From positions 682,001 through 746,000 of the forward strand of contig QGFZ01000001.1 in NCBI GenBank assembly GCA_003149065.1: a stretch of DNA of 64,000 bases, read 5' to 3'. The notes under the pieces are model-generated. The model saw only the letters and a program-made list of their open reading frames with translations. It did no database searches and had not been told where the DNA came from. This DNA is from Ruminococcaceae bacterium R-25. GTDB taxonomy: Bacteria > Bacillota > Clostridia > Saccharofermentanales > Saccharofermentanaceae. Below are positions 17,382 to 25,881 of the stretch, in pieces (position 1 is the first letter of the stretch; every line of letters starts with the position of its first letter). A program made the translations under genes and the position numbers.

Positions 17382-19749
17382 TCGTATTGAACTTTTAGCT
17401 CCTGCAGGCAACCTTGAAATACTCAAAGTTGCAATTGATTCCGGAGCCGATTCCGTATATCTCGGACTTAAAGAATATTCCGCAAGAGCGGGAGCAGATA
17501 ACTTTACTCTCGATGAGCTTGAAGAAGGCGTGGATTATGCCCATTTGAGGTCTTCGAAAGTATTCCTTGCAGTAAATACTCTGATGACAGATTCAGAGTT
17601 TGAACTGTTTTATCCGACAATAGCAGAAGCTGTAAACATCGGTGTTGACGGACTTATCGTTCAGGATCTGGCTGTTATTACCAAACTCGCACAGGATTTC
17701 CCTAATGTAACGATCAACGCGAGCACGCAGATGAATATCTATTCTGCGGATGAATTCAAAAAGCTCTCAGAGCTTGGCGTTAACAGGGTTGTTCTCCCGA
17801 GAGAATTATCCTGCGATGAGATCGAGACAAGGACCAAGATCGCAAAAGGCTATAACCTTGAGACTGAAGTATTTGCTCACGGAGCTGTCTGTGTATGCGC
17901 TTCAGGTCTCTGCCTTTTCTCTGCAATGAACAGGAGCGGCACGAGGTCCGGCAACAGAGGTTCCTGCGCCCAGCCCTGCAGGGAGGAATATAACCTTTCA
18001 AATAACGGCTTAAGACTTAAGGACGGACATCTCTTATCTCCTAAGGACAGAGATGTTTCCGAATATCTCGAAAGGCTTATAAAGAGCGGCGTTAAGAGCC
18101 TTAAGATCGAAGGCAGAATGAGAGATGCCAACTATGTTAGATCAGCAGTTTATTGCTACAGACGCATGATCGACGCATACTACGAAGGTGCTCTTGATAA
18201 GGAACTTATTAAGGAGATCCGTTACGATCTTCTCATTAACTTCAACAGGGGAGGAGCATTTACTTCCCAGTATTTGAGCGGAAGTAAGGACGATCACCTG
18301 TTATCGGGAGAATATCCCGGCAAATACGGCGTAAGAATAGGCCGAATAAGCAGACTTGATGCAGGTTCAGGTCAGGTTACTGTCGGTATAAAGAACGGTG
18401 CTTTAGAGCCCCAGAAGGGCGATTTCATATCGATAAGGGAAAATGCCAGAGAGATCTGCTCTTTCCCTGTAGGCAAGACCAATACAGTCCTTAACGGACT
18501 TGCAATTAAAGGCCTTCATCCTGACATGATCAAGAAGCTTAAGCCCGGCATGGAAGTTTTCCTTATGAACCACGAGATCTTCATCTCTAAGCAGGACTTA
18601 AGAAGAACTCCGGTTGCCGTAACTATCTCAGGTTCTGACACTGAGATCACTGCAACTGCAAAGATCACAGACGGTATCGCAAAAGGTATTACTGCTGAAT
18701 CAAAGGTAGTGATTCCTGACGATTTTGATGGCAGGCCTTTGGAAAAAGACAGGATAACAGAGCAGTTTTCCAAAACTCTTGATACACCGTTTACTGTTAC
18801 TGAAGTAAGTTTTGAGACGATCGATAAGTTCTATTGCCCTGTAAGCGTTATCAATTATTTAAGGCGCGACCTTCTTACTGTTTTAGAAGTAAATACAGTC
18901 AATTCATTTAAGAAGACTTACGGCACTGATTATGTCGAAGATTCCGAATATTTCGGCGAACAGGAGACTGAACCAGGTTCTGTTAAGAACATGTACACAT
19001 ATCCTGTCTTGAGGCTCAACGAAGATATTTTGGAAGAAGGCGCAGATATCTATGCATTCAGCATTTACGATCTGTCTGACCCTGATATCTACAGCAACGC
19101 AATCGATTTCGTTAAAGACCAGGGCGCTGAACTTGTTTTGCTGATCCCTGATTTCCATCACGACAAGATCAATAAGATAATCGATTATGTTATCTCGCTC
19201 CTTAAGGTAGATATGGGAGATGCATTTATCGCGGTAATGGCATCCAAGATTTTTACTGACAGGAAGTTCTTAAAAGACGGCATAAAATTCTATGCTTCTG
19301 CAGGAACAAATATCTACAGTTCGAAATCTTTATCGCACGCTTTAAAATATGCTGATGCTGTAATGCCTTCTTATGAAGTATCTGCAGATGACCTGATCCT
19401 TAACTTAAAACATCTTACGGAATCTTACGATCTTGAAGGCAAACATCCTACGATAATCGTTCATTCGGATGGCCTTATTCCTTGGATGCAGTCAGATTTC
19501 TGCGCGGCAGGAAGGAACCAGAGACCCTGCGGTTTCTGCAGAGGAAATGCTTATTATGACTTAAAGCCTAAAAGAGATAATGAAGGAACAGACCTTAAGG
19601 TAATTCCTCATCCTTTGGATTGTTCCTGTTCCATTTACGGCAGAGCGAAAAATCCCATCGGCCAGGAATATGCTGACGCGATAGCAGATATGGGATTTGA
19701 CGTTATCTGCAATTACACGATATTACCCGGAGGTAAGATCAATGACTGA
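17371..19749 (+). CDS. U32-family peptidase / RlhA-type protein
   Basis: This is a 792-residue U32 protein. Hallmarks are the barrel start LLAPAGNLEILKVAIDSGAD, NASTQMNIYSADEFKKL, and the Cys-rich signature HGAVCVCASGLCLFSAM followed by NRGSCAQPC. KSLKIEGRMRDANYVRSAV follows, then a C-terminal DUF3656-like part with a second Cys cluster (RPCGFCRGN). Relatives act on tRNA or 23S rRNA (RlhA, TrhP) and probably use an iron-sulfur cluster; older annotations call them collagenase-like peptidases. I favour an RNA-modification role. It overlaps zapA (11 bp) and dut (8 bp), so all three are translationally coupled. Confidence 0.87.
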   Translation: MTNNRIELLAPAGNLEILKVAIDSGADSVYLGLKEYSARAGADNFTLDELEEGVDYAHLRSSKVFLAVNTLMTDSEFELFYPTIAEAVNIGVDGLIVQDLAVITKLAQDFPNVTINASTQMNIYSADEFKKLSELGVNRVVLPRELSCDEIETRTKIAKGYNLETEVFAHGAVCVCASGLCLFSAMNRSGTRSGNRGSCAQPCREEYNLSNNGLRLKDGHLLSPKDRDVSEYLERLIKSGVKSLKIEGRMRDANYVRSAVYCYRRMIDAYYEGALDKELIKEIRYDLLINFNRGGAFTSQYLSGSKDDHLLSGEYPGKYGVRIGRISRLDAGSGQVTVGIKNGALEPQKGDFISIRENAREICSFPVGKTNTVLNGLAIKGLHPDMIKKLKPGMEVFLMNHEIFISKQDLRRTPVAVTISGSDTEITATAKITDGIAKGITAESKVVIPDDFDGRPLEKDRITEQFSKTLDTPFTVTEVSFETIDKFYCPVSVINYLRRDLLTVLEVNTVNSFKKTYGTDYVEDSEYFGEQETEPGSVKNMYTYPVLRLNEDILEEGADIYAFSIYDLSDPDIYSNAIDFVKDQGAELVLLIPDFHHDKINKIIDYVISLLKVDMGDAFIAVMASKIFTDRKFLKDGIKFYASAGTNIYSSKSLSHALKYADAVMPSYEVSADDLILNLKHLTESYDLEGKHPTIIVHSDGLIPWMQSDFCAAGRNQRPCGFCRGNAYYDLKPKRDNEGTDLKVIPHPLDCSCSIYGRAKNPIGQEYADAIADMGFDVICNYTILPGGKIND

Positions 19750-20236
19750 GATCTATATTGAGAAGTGCAGAGAAGATGCCAAGCTCCCGTCTTATGCTCA
19801 TGACGGCGATGCCGGAATGGATCTTTATGCAGCAGAAGACGTGATTATCGAACCAGGAAAGTCAGCACTGGTACCTGTAGGTATCAAGATGGCAATTCCT
19901 TACGGTTATGAAGTACAGATAAGACCCAGGAGCGGAGTTTCTTTAAAGACACCTTTGAGGATTCCCAATGCACCCGGAACGATTGACTGCGGCTACAGGG
20001 ATGAAGTAAACGTAATCGTATATAACGATTCATTCTTCCAGGATGAAGGCCTGGAAGAGCCCCTTACGATCGATAACAAGGGCTGCATCCACGGAACTTA
20101 TAAGATCAGAAAGGGCGACAGGATCGCTCAGATGGTCGTTGCCAAAGTAGAATATGCAACATTTGTAGAGACCGATAACGTAAAGGCAATAGGCGAAGAC
20201 AGGGGCGGCGGATTCGGTTCATCGGGAGTTAACTGA
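19742..20236 (+). CDS. dut: dUTP diphosphatase
   Basis: This is a 164-residue trimeric dUTPase that hydrolyses dUTP to dUMP, keeping uracil out of DNA. All five motifs are seen: DAGMDLYA, PRSGVSLKTPL, GTIDCGYRDEV, RKGDRIAQMVV and DRGGGFGSSG. ATG 19742 follows GGAGGTAAGATCA inside the end of the U32 gene; the frame could extend to 19697 but without a binding site. The stop overlaps the next start by one base (TGATG). Confidence 0.95.
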   Translation: MTEIYIEKCREDAKLPSYAHDGDAGMDLYAAEDVIIEPGKSALVPVGIKMAIPYGYEVQIRPRSGVSLKTPLRIPNAPGTIDCGYRDEVNVIVYNDSFFQDEGLEEPLTIDNKGCIHGTYKIRKGDRIAQMVVAKVEYATFVETDNVKAIGEDRGGGFGSSGVN

Positions 20237-21279
20237 TGGCAAGAGTATCAAGCGGATTTGTAAGCTTCTCCGGAACTTCAACGAGAAGACGAAGCCCATT
20301 TATTACGAGGATCGCGCTAGTCTTGAGCTTTGTTGCTGTATTGCTCATCGCATTTATCGCGCTTACGGTATTTTCATCGAACAGACTTATGAACGTCAAA
20401 GGTAACGTCGTATCGAATGTGCCTTCAAATATCCTGCCTTCATACAGCACCTGCAGCTTTGAATCAGCTGACGGCCAGACATCTTTGCAGGGATGGTTTT
20501 TTAAGACCAAGAATCCGATATCGACTATTATCGTTGTTCACGATTCAGGTTCCAACAGACTTCCGTTCGGCGTTGAAATGATCGATATGCTGGAATCCTG
20601 GCTCGAAAACGGTTACAACGTGTTCCTTTTCGACCAGAGAAACTGCGGTACTTCAGGTGGTGACTGCTGCACATACGGATACCTTGAGTGGCAGGACGTG
20701 CTTGGAGCGATTGCTATCGTTAAGCAGATATCGGTTACGACAGACGTTATCCTTTTCGGAATCGGCACAGGATGCACATCTTCACTCCTTGCATATTCAA
20801 ATCTCCCGCCGCCGGGATTAAGCGAGCAGGACCTCTCTAAATACGATAAGAACGTAAGAAACCTTGAGTTCGATAACACATATATCGCCGGCATGATCCT
20901 TGATTCTCCTGCAAAAGAAACTGACGACTATATTAAGCCTGTCGTTGTAAGATCAGAGCCTTTGGGATTCTTGACACAGTTTTCGATCCCTTATGCGATC
21001 AGAGTATCTTCAGGCGGTACTAATATCAGCCTTGCTGCTGAGATCGCAAGACTTCCTATTCCGGTGCTTATCATCTACGGCGGTCACGACACTTATATCG
21101 GTGCCGATAAGATCGACCAGATTATAACGGAAAGAAGCAGACTTAACGGAAGTATCACCAGGAGCGTAATGGTATCCGGTGCAGGTTATCTGGAAGAATA
21201 CGGCATAAACAAAAACCTTTATATCAAGACAGTAAACGACTTCTTGAATGAATTCTATTTGGTGGAAGAGCAGACATAA
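20236..21279 (+). CDS. membrane-anchored alpha/beta-hydrolase-fold protein lacking catalytic Ser and His
   Basis: This is a 347-residue protein with one N-terminal membrane helix (about 25-47) and an alpha/beta-hydrolase domain outside the membrane. The fold is clear: IIVVHDSGSNR at strand 3, VFLFDQRNCGTSGGD, and VLIIYGGHDTYIGADKI with the acid Asp285. However, the nucleophile elbow reads FGIGTGC, so the usual Ser (G-x-S-x-G) is Gly177. The usual final His is Tyr318 (SGAGYLEEYG). It is therefore probably not a classical hydrolase; a binding or scaffold role is possible. It is coupled to dut and tsaD by one-base overlaps. Relatives with an intact triad resemble YqkD-type hydrolases. Confidence 0.8.
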   Translation: MARVSSGFVSFSGTSTRRRSPFITRIALVLSFVAVLLIAFIALTVFSSNRLMNVKGNVVSNVPSNILPSYSTCSFESADGQTSLQGWFFKTKNPISTIIVVHDSGSNRLPFGVEMIDMLESWLENGYNVFLFDQRNCGTSGGDCCTYGYLEWQDVLGAIAIVKQISVTTDVILFGIGTGCTSSLLAYSNLPPPGLSEQDLSKYDKNVRNLEFDNTYIAGMILDSPAKETDDYIKPVVVRSEPLGFLTQFSIPYAIRVSSGGTNISLAAEIARLPIPVLIIYGGHDTYIGADKIDQIITERSRLNGSITRSVMVSGAGYLEEYGINKNLYIKTVNDFLNEFYLVEEQT

Positions 21280-22295
21280 TGGCAGAAAAAGACGTGCTTA
21301 TCTTAGGAATCGAGAGCTCATGCGATGAGACAGCTGCATCCGTTGTAAAGAACGGACGCATTATTTTGAGCAACTGCATTGCATCGCAGGCTGATTTCCA
21401 CGAAGAATATGGTGGAGTCGTACCTGAACTCGCTTCAAGAATGCATGTTGATGCAGTATATCCTACTGTACAAAAAGCCTTGTCTGATGCAGGTGTTACA
21501 CTTAATGATGTAGATGCTATTGCTGTAACATATGGTCCGGGATTGGTCGGTGCTCTTTTGGTAGGATTATCCTGTGCAAAAGGTCTTTGTGAAGTATCCG
21601 GCAAGCCCCTTGTAGGCGTTAACCACTTGAAAGGCCATATCGCAGCAAATTATCTCTGCTTTGAAGAATTAGAACCGCCGTTCCTCTGCCTCTGCGTATC
21701 GGGCGGCAACTCCATGATAGTTAAGGTTAAAGACTATACCGACATGGAAGTGCTCGGCCGCACAAGAGACGATGCAGCAGGTGAAGCAATCGATAAGATC
21801 GCACGTGTAGTAGGTTTGGGATACCCGGGCGGACCTAAGATGGACAAAGCAGGGCAGGGCGGCGATACTACCAAATACGTATTCTCCAAAACACATATGG
21901 GAGACACTCTTGATTTCTCATTCTCCGGCCTAAAGACTTCCGCTTTAAATCTCATAAACGGATTGAGGCAGAAGGGCGAAGAAATCGATCTTAAAGACTT
22001 TACTGCATCTTACCAGCAGGCAATTGCCGATGCGCTTTTAAAAAATACGCTTATCGCTGTTGAGCAGACAGGAATAAAGAAACTGTGCCTTGCAGGCGGC
22101 GTTTCAGCAAACTCATTCCTGAGAAACACTTTCGATAAGGCAGCAAAGAAGAAGGGTATCAAGCTTTACTATCCTGAGCTTAAGTATTGTACAGATAATG
22201 CCGCCATGATCGCTTCATGCGGCTACTTTGAATACATGAACGGCAGGAGGGACACCCTTGACCTTAATGCTTATCCGTCCCTGCAAATGCAGTAA
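21279..22295 (+). CDS. tsaD: tRNA threonylcarbamoyladenosine synthase subunit TsaD
   Basis: This is a 338-residue ASKHA-fold protein that transfers the threonylcarbamoyl group to A37 of ANN-decoding tRNAs, with TsaB and TsaE (not in this window). Marks are LGIESSCDETAAS at the start, VTYGPGLVGALLVG, the metal-binding HLKGH (His116, His120), CVSGGNSMIV, and CTDNAAMIA near the end. Length is normal. The ATG overlaps the stop of the hydrolase-fold gene (TAATG). Confidence 0.96.
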   Translation: MAEKDVLILGIESSCDETAASVVKNGRIILSNCIASQADFHEEYGGVVPELASRMHVDAVYPTVQKALSDAGVTLNDVDAIAVTYGPGLVGALLVGLSCAKGLCEVSGKPLVGVNHLKGHIAANYLCFEELEPPFLCLCVSGGNSMIVKVKDYTDMEVLGRTRDDAAGEAIDKIARVVGLGYPGGPKMDKAGQGGDTTKYVFSKTHMGDTLDFSFSGLKTSALNLINGLRQKGEEIDLKDFTASYQQAIADALLKNTLIAVEQTGIKKLCLAGGVSANSFLRNTFDKAAKKKGIKLYYPELKYCTDNAAMIASCGYFEYMNGRRDTLDLNAYPSLQMQ

Positions 22296-22356
22296 AATAA
22301 GGCTTGTTTAGCCCCAAAAGTTGAAATATTAACTTTTCTATATAAAATATACGATT

Positions 22357-22833
22357 ATGGCTATCAAAAAAGGAATAAAAATAATAGCAGAGAACAGAAA
22401 GGCTTTTCACGATTACTATATCGAAGAAAAGTATGAGGCAGGTGTGGCCTTATCCGGTACTGAGGTAAAGAGCCTCAGGGCAGGGAAGGTCAACCTTAAG
22501 GACTCTTATGTTCAGGTAAAAGACGGTGAGATGTGGCTTATAGGTGTTCATATAAGTCCTTATGAGCAGGGAAACAGGTTTAATCTTGATCCTGAAAGAT
22601 CCAGAAAACTCCTGATGCATAAAAAGGAGATCATCCGCCTTTATTCGACAGTAAAGCAGGAAGGCTTAACACTTGTTCCCACAAAGTGCTATTTCAAAGA
22701 CAGTAAAGTTAAGTTTGAGATAGGGCTTGCAAGAGGTAAGAAAGACTACGATAAGCGTGAAGTCCTTGCCAAGAAGCAGGCAAACAGAGATATCGACCGC
22801 GCCATGAAGAGTGCAAAAAAGTACAGTAATTGA
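22357..22833 (+). CDS. smpB: SsrA-binding protein SmpB
   Basis: This is a 158-residue protein that binds tmRNA and guides it to stalled ribosomes for trans-translation. NRKAFHDYYIEEKYEAGVAL, SGTEVKSLRAGKVNLKDSYV and the basic C-terminal tail (GKKDYDKREVLAKKQANRDI) are diagnostic. No tmRNA gene was recognised next to it. A weak stem (AAAAGTT/AACTTTT, 22316-22337) lies between tsaD and this gene, and the ribosome binding site is poor. Confidence 0.96.
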   Translation: MAIKKGIKIIAENRKAFHDYYIEEKYEAGVALSGTEVKSLRAGKVNLKDSYVQVKDGEMWLIGVHISPYEQGNRFNLDPERSRKLLMHKKEIIRLYSTVKQEGLTLVPTKCYFKDSKVKFEIGLARGKKDYDKREVLAKKQANRDIDRAMKSAKKYSN

Positions 22834-22869
22834 TATATAATTAAGGAAACTAAAAAAAAGGGAAGACCT

Positions 22870-23427
22870 ATGTCGACTGAAAACGAAAAGCCAGCACTTC
22901 ACGATAAGGAAATATCGATCAGATATTCCATTATTGCTGCGATCTTTTGGGTTGCTACGATTGCGTGGATCGTTATGATCTTCCATTTTTCAAGCCAAAA
23001 TGACGTCCAGTCAACAAATACGTCTAACATTATTGTCAATCTCTTTAATGAGCTCTTCGGTGCTGACATTACTGATGGAACGGTTATCCGGAAAGTCGCT
23101 CATGCGACAGAATTCGCGATCCTGACTTTATTATCTTATATTGCTCTGTCATCCACGAACAAGATTTCAAATAAGACTTCTTATGCTGAGAGCCCTGTAA
23201 AGCTCATGAGATCAGACAACGAGATGAATATCGTGTTTACATTATGGTTTGCGATTCTTAATGCGATCTTTGATGAATATCATCAGCTCTTTGTCAGCGG
23301 ACGTGACGGCACGATCAAGGATGTCTTGATCGATCTGTCAGGAATTGTAATCATTTTGATCATCATCCGTATCGTATTTACTATCTATCTGAAAACGAAG
23401 GGCAGATCGGAAGTCGTATACACCTGA
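22870..23427 (+). CDS. VanZ-like membrane protein (first)
   Basis: This is a 185-residue VanZ-like protein with three or four membrane helices. The signature is seen as FHFSSQNDVQST, then RKVAHATEFAILTLLSYIAL and the acidic FDEYHQLFVSGRDGTIKDVLID. VanZ gives low teicoplanin resistance in some strains, but most family members are of unknown function in the envelope. The start has GGGAAGA upstream. A second, differently built VanZ-like gene is at 38192. Confidence 0.8.
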   Translation: MSTENEKPALHDKEISIRYSIIAAIFWVATIAWIVMIFHFSSQNDVQSTNTSNIIVNLFNELFGADITDGTVIRKVAHATEFAILTLLSYIALSSTNKISNKTSYAESPVKLMRSDNEMNIVFTLWFAILNAIFDEYHQLFVSGRDGTIKDVLIDLSGIVIILIIIRIVFTIYLKTKGRSEVVYT

Positions 23428-23482
23428 ATCATTAACAGAAGTACTCTGGATCTTTTTGATTTGGGGTAGTGGGGAGGAATGA

Positions 23483-24199
23483 ATGAAAAACATAGCAATG
23501 ATCATAGCTGGCGGTGTTGGTGCCAGAATGAATCAGGATATCCCGAAGCAGTTTATAAACGTCTACGATAAACCTGTCATTGTATATACGATGGAAGCAT
23601 TCCAGAACCATCCTGATATTGATGCGATCGAGATCGTCTGCCTTGACGGCTGGCACGATGTAGTAAAAGCTTACGCAAAGCAGTTCGGCATAGCTAAACT
23701 CGAGAGCGTCGTAAGCGGCGGCGTAAACGGCCAGGATTCTATCAGAAACGGCTTATACGATATTGCAACAAGACATAACGATAAAGACGATATCGTATTG
23801 ATCCACGACGCTATAAGACCGATGGTAAGTAAAGAAGTAATCTCAGATAACATCAGAGTCTGCAGGGAATACGGCAATGCAATCACAGTCGTACCTTGTA
23901 CAGCTGCAATGCTCAAGACCTACGATGCTGTATCAACAACGGAACAGGTTCCGAGAGATAACTTAAAGATCACACAGACACCTCAGGCATTCTTTGTAAA
24001 TGAGATCATCGAAGCTCACAAGGAAGCATTAAGCAAGGGAATCACCAATTCTGTCGCTTCATGCACTATGTATATTGAACTTGGCAGAAAGCTCTATATG
24101 TCAGCAGGTTCTGAAAAGAACTTAAAGCTCACCACAACAGAAGATATCGAGATCTTCAAGGCTTTGCTCAAAGCTAAGAAAGATGAGTGGATGCACTGA
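23483..24199 (+). CDS. IspD/TarI-family cytidylyltransferase
   Basis: This is a 238-residue nucleotidyltransferase that makes a CDP-linked product from CTP and a polyol phosphate. The CTP site is AGGVGARMNQDIPKQF (Arg15, Lys22); GGVNGQDSIRNGLYD and LIHDAIRPMVS are family marks. It could be IspD (methylerythritol phosphate, isoprenoids) or TarI (ribitol-5-phosphate, wall polymers). I favour the TarI-type reading because it is coupled by TGATG to a sugar-nucleotide epimerase and two LicD transferases lie downstream in the window, but this is not proven. GGGGAGG precedes the start. Confidence 0.82.
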   Translation: MKNIAMIIAGGVGARMNQDIPKQFINVYDKPVIVYTMEAFQNHPDIDAIEIVCLDGWHDVVKAYAKQFGIAKLESVVSGGVNGQDSIRNGLYDIATRHNDKDDIVLIHDAIRPMVSKEVISDNIRVCREYGNAITVVPCTAAMLKTYDAVSTTEQVPRDNLKITQTPQAFFVNEIIEAHKEALSKGITNSVASCTMYIELGRKLYMSAGSEKNLKLTTTEDIEIFKALLKAKKDEWMH

Positions 24200-25221
24200 T
24201 GTTTAACAGCAGTACAACATATAAAGAATCAGTTTCACGTATAGCTTCAGAAATACCGGTATCAGATAAAAATATCCTGATAACCGGTGCAACGGGCCTT
24301 ATCGGCTCATTTATGGTTGACGCCTTAACAGCAGCTAATGACTTATATTCTAAGAATATAAGTATATATGCTATGGGAAGAAGCATTGATAAGCTCGAAA
24401 AGCGCTTCGGAAATAATGAAAACGTTCATCTTGTTGCCCAAAATGTCATGGATCCTATCACTATTGATGGACTTGATTATATCGTTCACGCTGCAAGCAA
24501 CGCTGATCCCAGAAGTTATGCGCTTTATCCTTATGAAACGATCCTGACGAATGTCATAGGCGCTAAAAATGTCCTGGAATACTGTAAAGGGAAGACCACA
24601 AGAGCGCTTTTAACTTCGACATTTGAAGTAAACGGAAAACTGGATCAAGATGTATATTCCGAAAACGAATACGGAACAGTTGACCTTAACCTTATAAGAT
24701 CTTCATATACTGAGAGCAAGAGAGATTCTGAGATGCTTTTTAAGGCAGCTCATGACGAATACGGCGTAGATTGTCTGATTGCAAGGCTTTCAAGCATTTA
24801 CGGACCCACAATGCTTGATAATGACAGCAAAGCACATGCCCAGTTCATCGGAAACGCTTTGAAAGGCGAAGCAATTGTCTTAAAGAGCAAAGGAACACAG
24901 AAAAGAACTTATTGCTACGTATCAGATGCAGTCAGCGGATTATTAAAGGTTCTTTTTGATGGAGCTTCGGGAGAGATCTACAATGTTGCCAATGATCAGT
25001 CAATCGCAACAATCGCTGAAGTTGCAAATACATTAGCTGAATTAACTGATACTAAAGTTGTTTTTGATCTTCCGGATGCGATCGAATCAAAAGGTTTTTC
25101 AAAACCACAGAATTGTATCTTGAATATTGATAAGCTAAAAGCCTTAGGGTGGTCCGGGAAATACGACTTGAAGACAGGCCTTGAAGAGACGTTAACGGTT
25201 TTACGTGAGATGGGGAAATAA
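24199..25221 (+). CDS. NAD-dependent epimerase/dehydratase (extended SDR)
   Basis: This is a 340-residue extended short-chain dehydrogenase. The Rossmann loop is ILITGATGLIGSF, VHAASNADPRSY follows, and the catalytic YTESK motif is in RSSYTESKRDSEML. RLSSIYGPTM and QKRTYCYVSDAVSGLLKVL match sugar-nucleotide epimerases/dehydratases. ATG 24199 overlaps the preceding stop; a GTG at 24187 is less likely. The product is probably a modified NDP-sugar, or here possibly a CDP-linked compound, for surface polymers. The stop lies inside the stem of a strong terminator. Confidence 0.85.
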   Translation: MFNSSTTYKESVSRIASEIPVSDKNILITGATGLIGSFMVDALTAANDLYSKNISIYAMGRSIDKLEKRFGNNENVHLVAQNVMDPITIDGLDYIVHAASNADPRSYALYPYETILTNVIGAKNVLEYCKGKTTRALLTSTFEVNGKLDQDVYSENEYGTVDLNLIRSSYTESKRDSEMLFKAAHDEYGVDCLIARLSSIYGPTMLDNDSKAHAQFIGNALKGEAIVLKSKGTQKRTYCYVSDAVSGLLKVLFDGASGEIYNVANDQSIATIAEVANTLAELTDTKVVFDLPDAIESKGFSKPQNCILNIDKLKALGWSGKYDLKTGLEETLTVLREMGK

Positions 25222-25238
25222 TTGATTTCCCCTTTTTT
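25212..25238 (+). terminator. terminator of the 9.3-25.2 kb run
   Basis: The stem GGGGAAAT/ATTTCCCC (5-nt loop) is followed directly by TTTTTT. The stop codon of the epimerase is in the loop region of this hairpin. Confidence 0.9.
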
Positions 25239-25697
25239 AATACATACCTAATTCGGTATAATTACAATTTTGGTGAATTGAGAAGAGGTTTAAATAGGGA
25301 AACCGTATAATCGATCGTTAATAAGATTATTATCAGACCGGTTTTCCGGCATGTGTATGATACTGGCTGATATGTATTAATCTGCATTGTTTTTATCTGC
25401 TTCTATTCGTATTTGTATCACTTATTATGATTCTTATAATCTGTTCCAGCGTTTTATAATCTTTGAATCGATCATCAGTTCATTTTAGATTTTATTATTT
25501 GATCGTACGTGTGATTTTGATTCTGATTGATTCGTTGTCGTTGTGATTATCTTATCGTATGATAATTCATCTTATGATTGATCTTAGTTCTGTCTGATCA
25601 ATTCTGTTAGTTCATTTAACCGGAATCATATCAGGACGTTTATATTGAGTTTTTCGAATACTCCTTCAAATTGGCATTTAGGACATATTTTCAAAAA
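25239..25697. other. non-coding gap with T-rich, TGAT-dense sequence
   Basis: No reading frame with a start and ribosome binding site was found on either strand. From about 25390 to 25620 the + strand is strikingly rich in T and in TGATT, GATC and TTAT words, unlike neighbouring intergenic DNA. A short CCGGTTTTCCGG stem is near 25339. I assign no function. Confidence 0.5.
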
Positions 25698-25711
25698 CGA
25701 ACAGTTGTTCG
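25698..25711. promoter_or_regulatory. LexA-like palindrome
   Basis: CGAACAGTTGTTCG is a perfect dyad of the form CGAAC-N4-GTTCG, as in Gram-positive SOS boxes. No gene start lies close on either strand, so it may be a chance match or may control an unrecognised small RNA. Confidence 0.35.
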
Positions 25712-25739
25712 ATTAGGGCAGAACACAAAATAGGGGACA

Positions 25740-25851
25740 GTGATGTTATTTTTGTAGACGCTTTTTCGAAAATCGTCTTCAAAAAGTGCAAAAATGCTTG
25801 AAAATACTCGTTTTGTAGACGTTTTTTCGATTTTCGTCTACAAAACATCAC
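25740..25851. repeat. two-hairpin intergenic repeat element
   Basis: Two 37-bp inverted units lie 61 bp apart: 25749-25785 (TTTTTGTAGACG, 13-nt loop, CGTCTTCAAAAA) and 25810-25846 (GTTTTGTAGACG, 13-nt loop, CGTCTACAAAAC). Outer flanks GTGATGTT (25740) and AACATCAC (25844) are also inverted. The geometry of 12-nt arms and a 12-14-nt loop matches the two 196-bp elements, with a different arm sequence. It is just beyond the stop of the flippase and is preceded by GGGGACA. Confidence 0.8.
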
Positions 25852-25881
25852 CAAGCGAGGCTAACCGAGCAAACTCCAAAA

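Noticed and set aside
20236-21279. Active esterase or peptidase
   Set aside because: The catalytic Ser and His positions are Gly177 and Tyr318.
22296-22356. tmRNA or other RNA gene beside smpB
   Set aside because: The gap is 61 bp with one weak stem, far too short for tmRNA.
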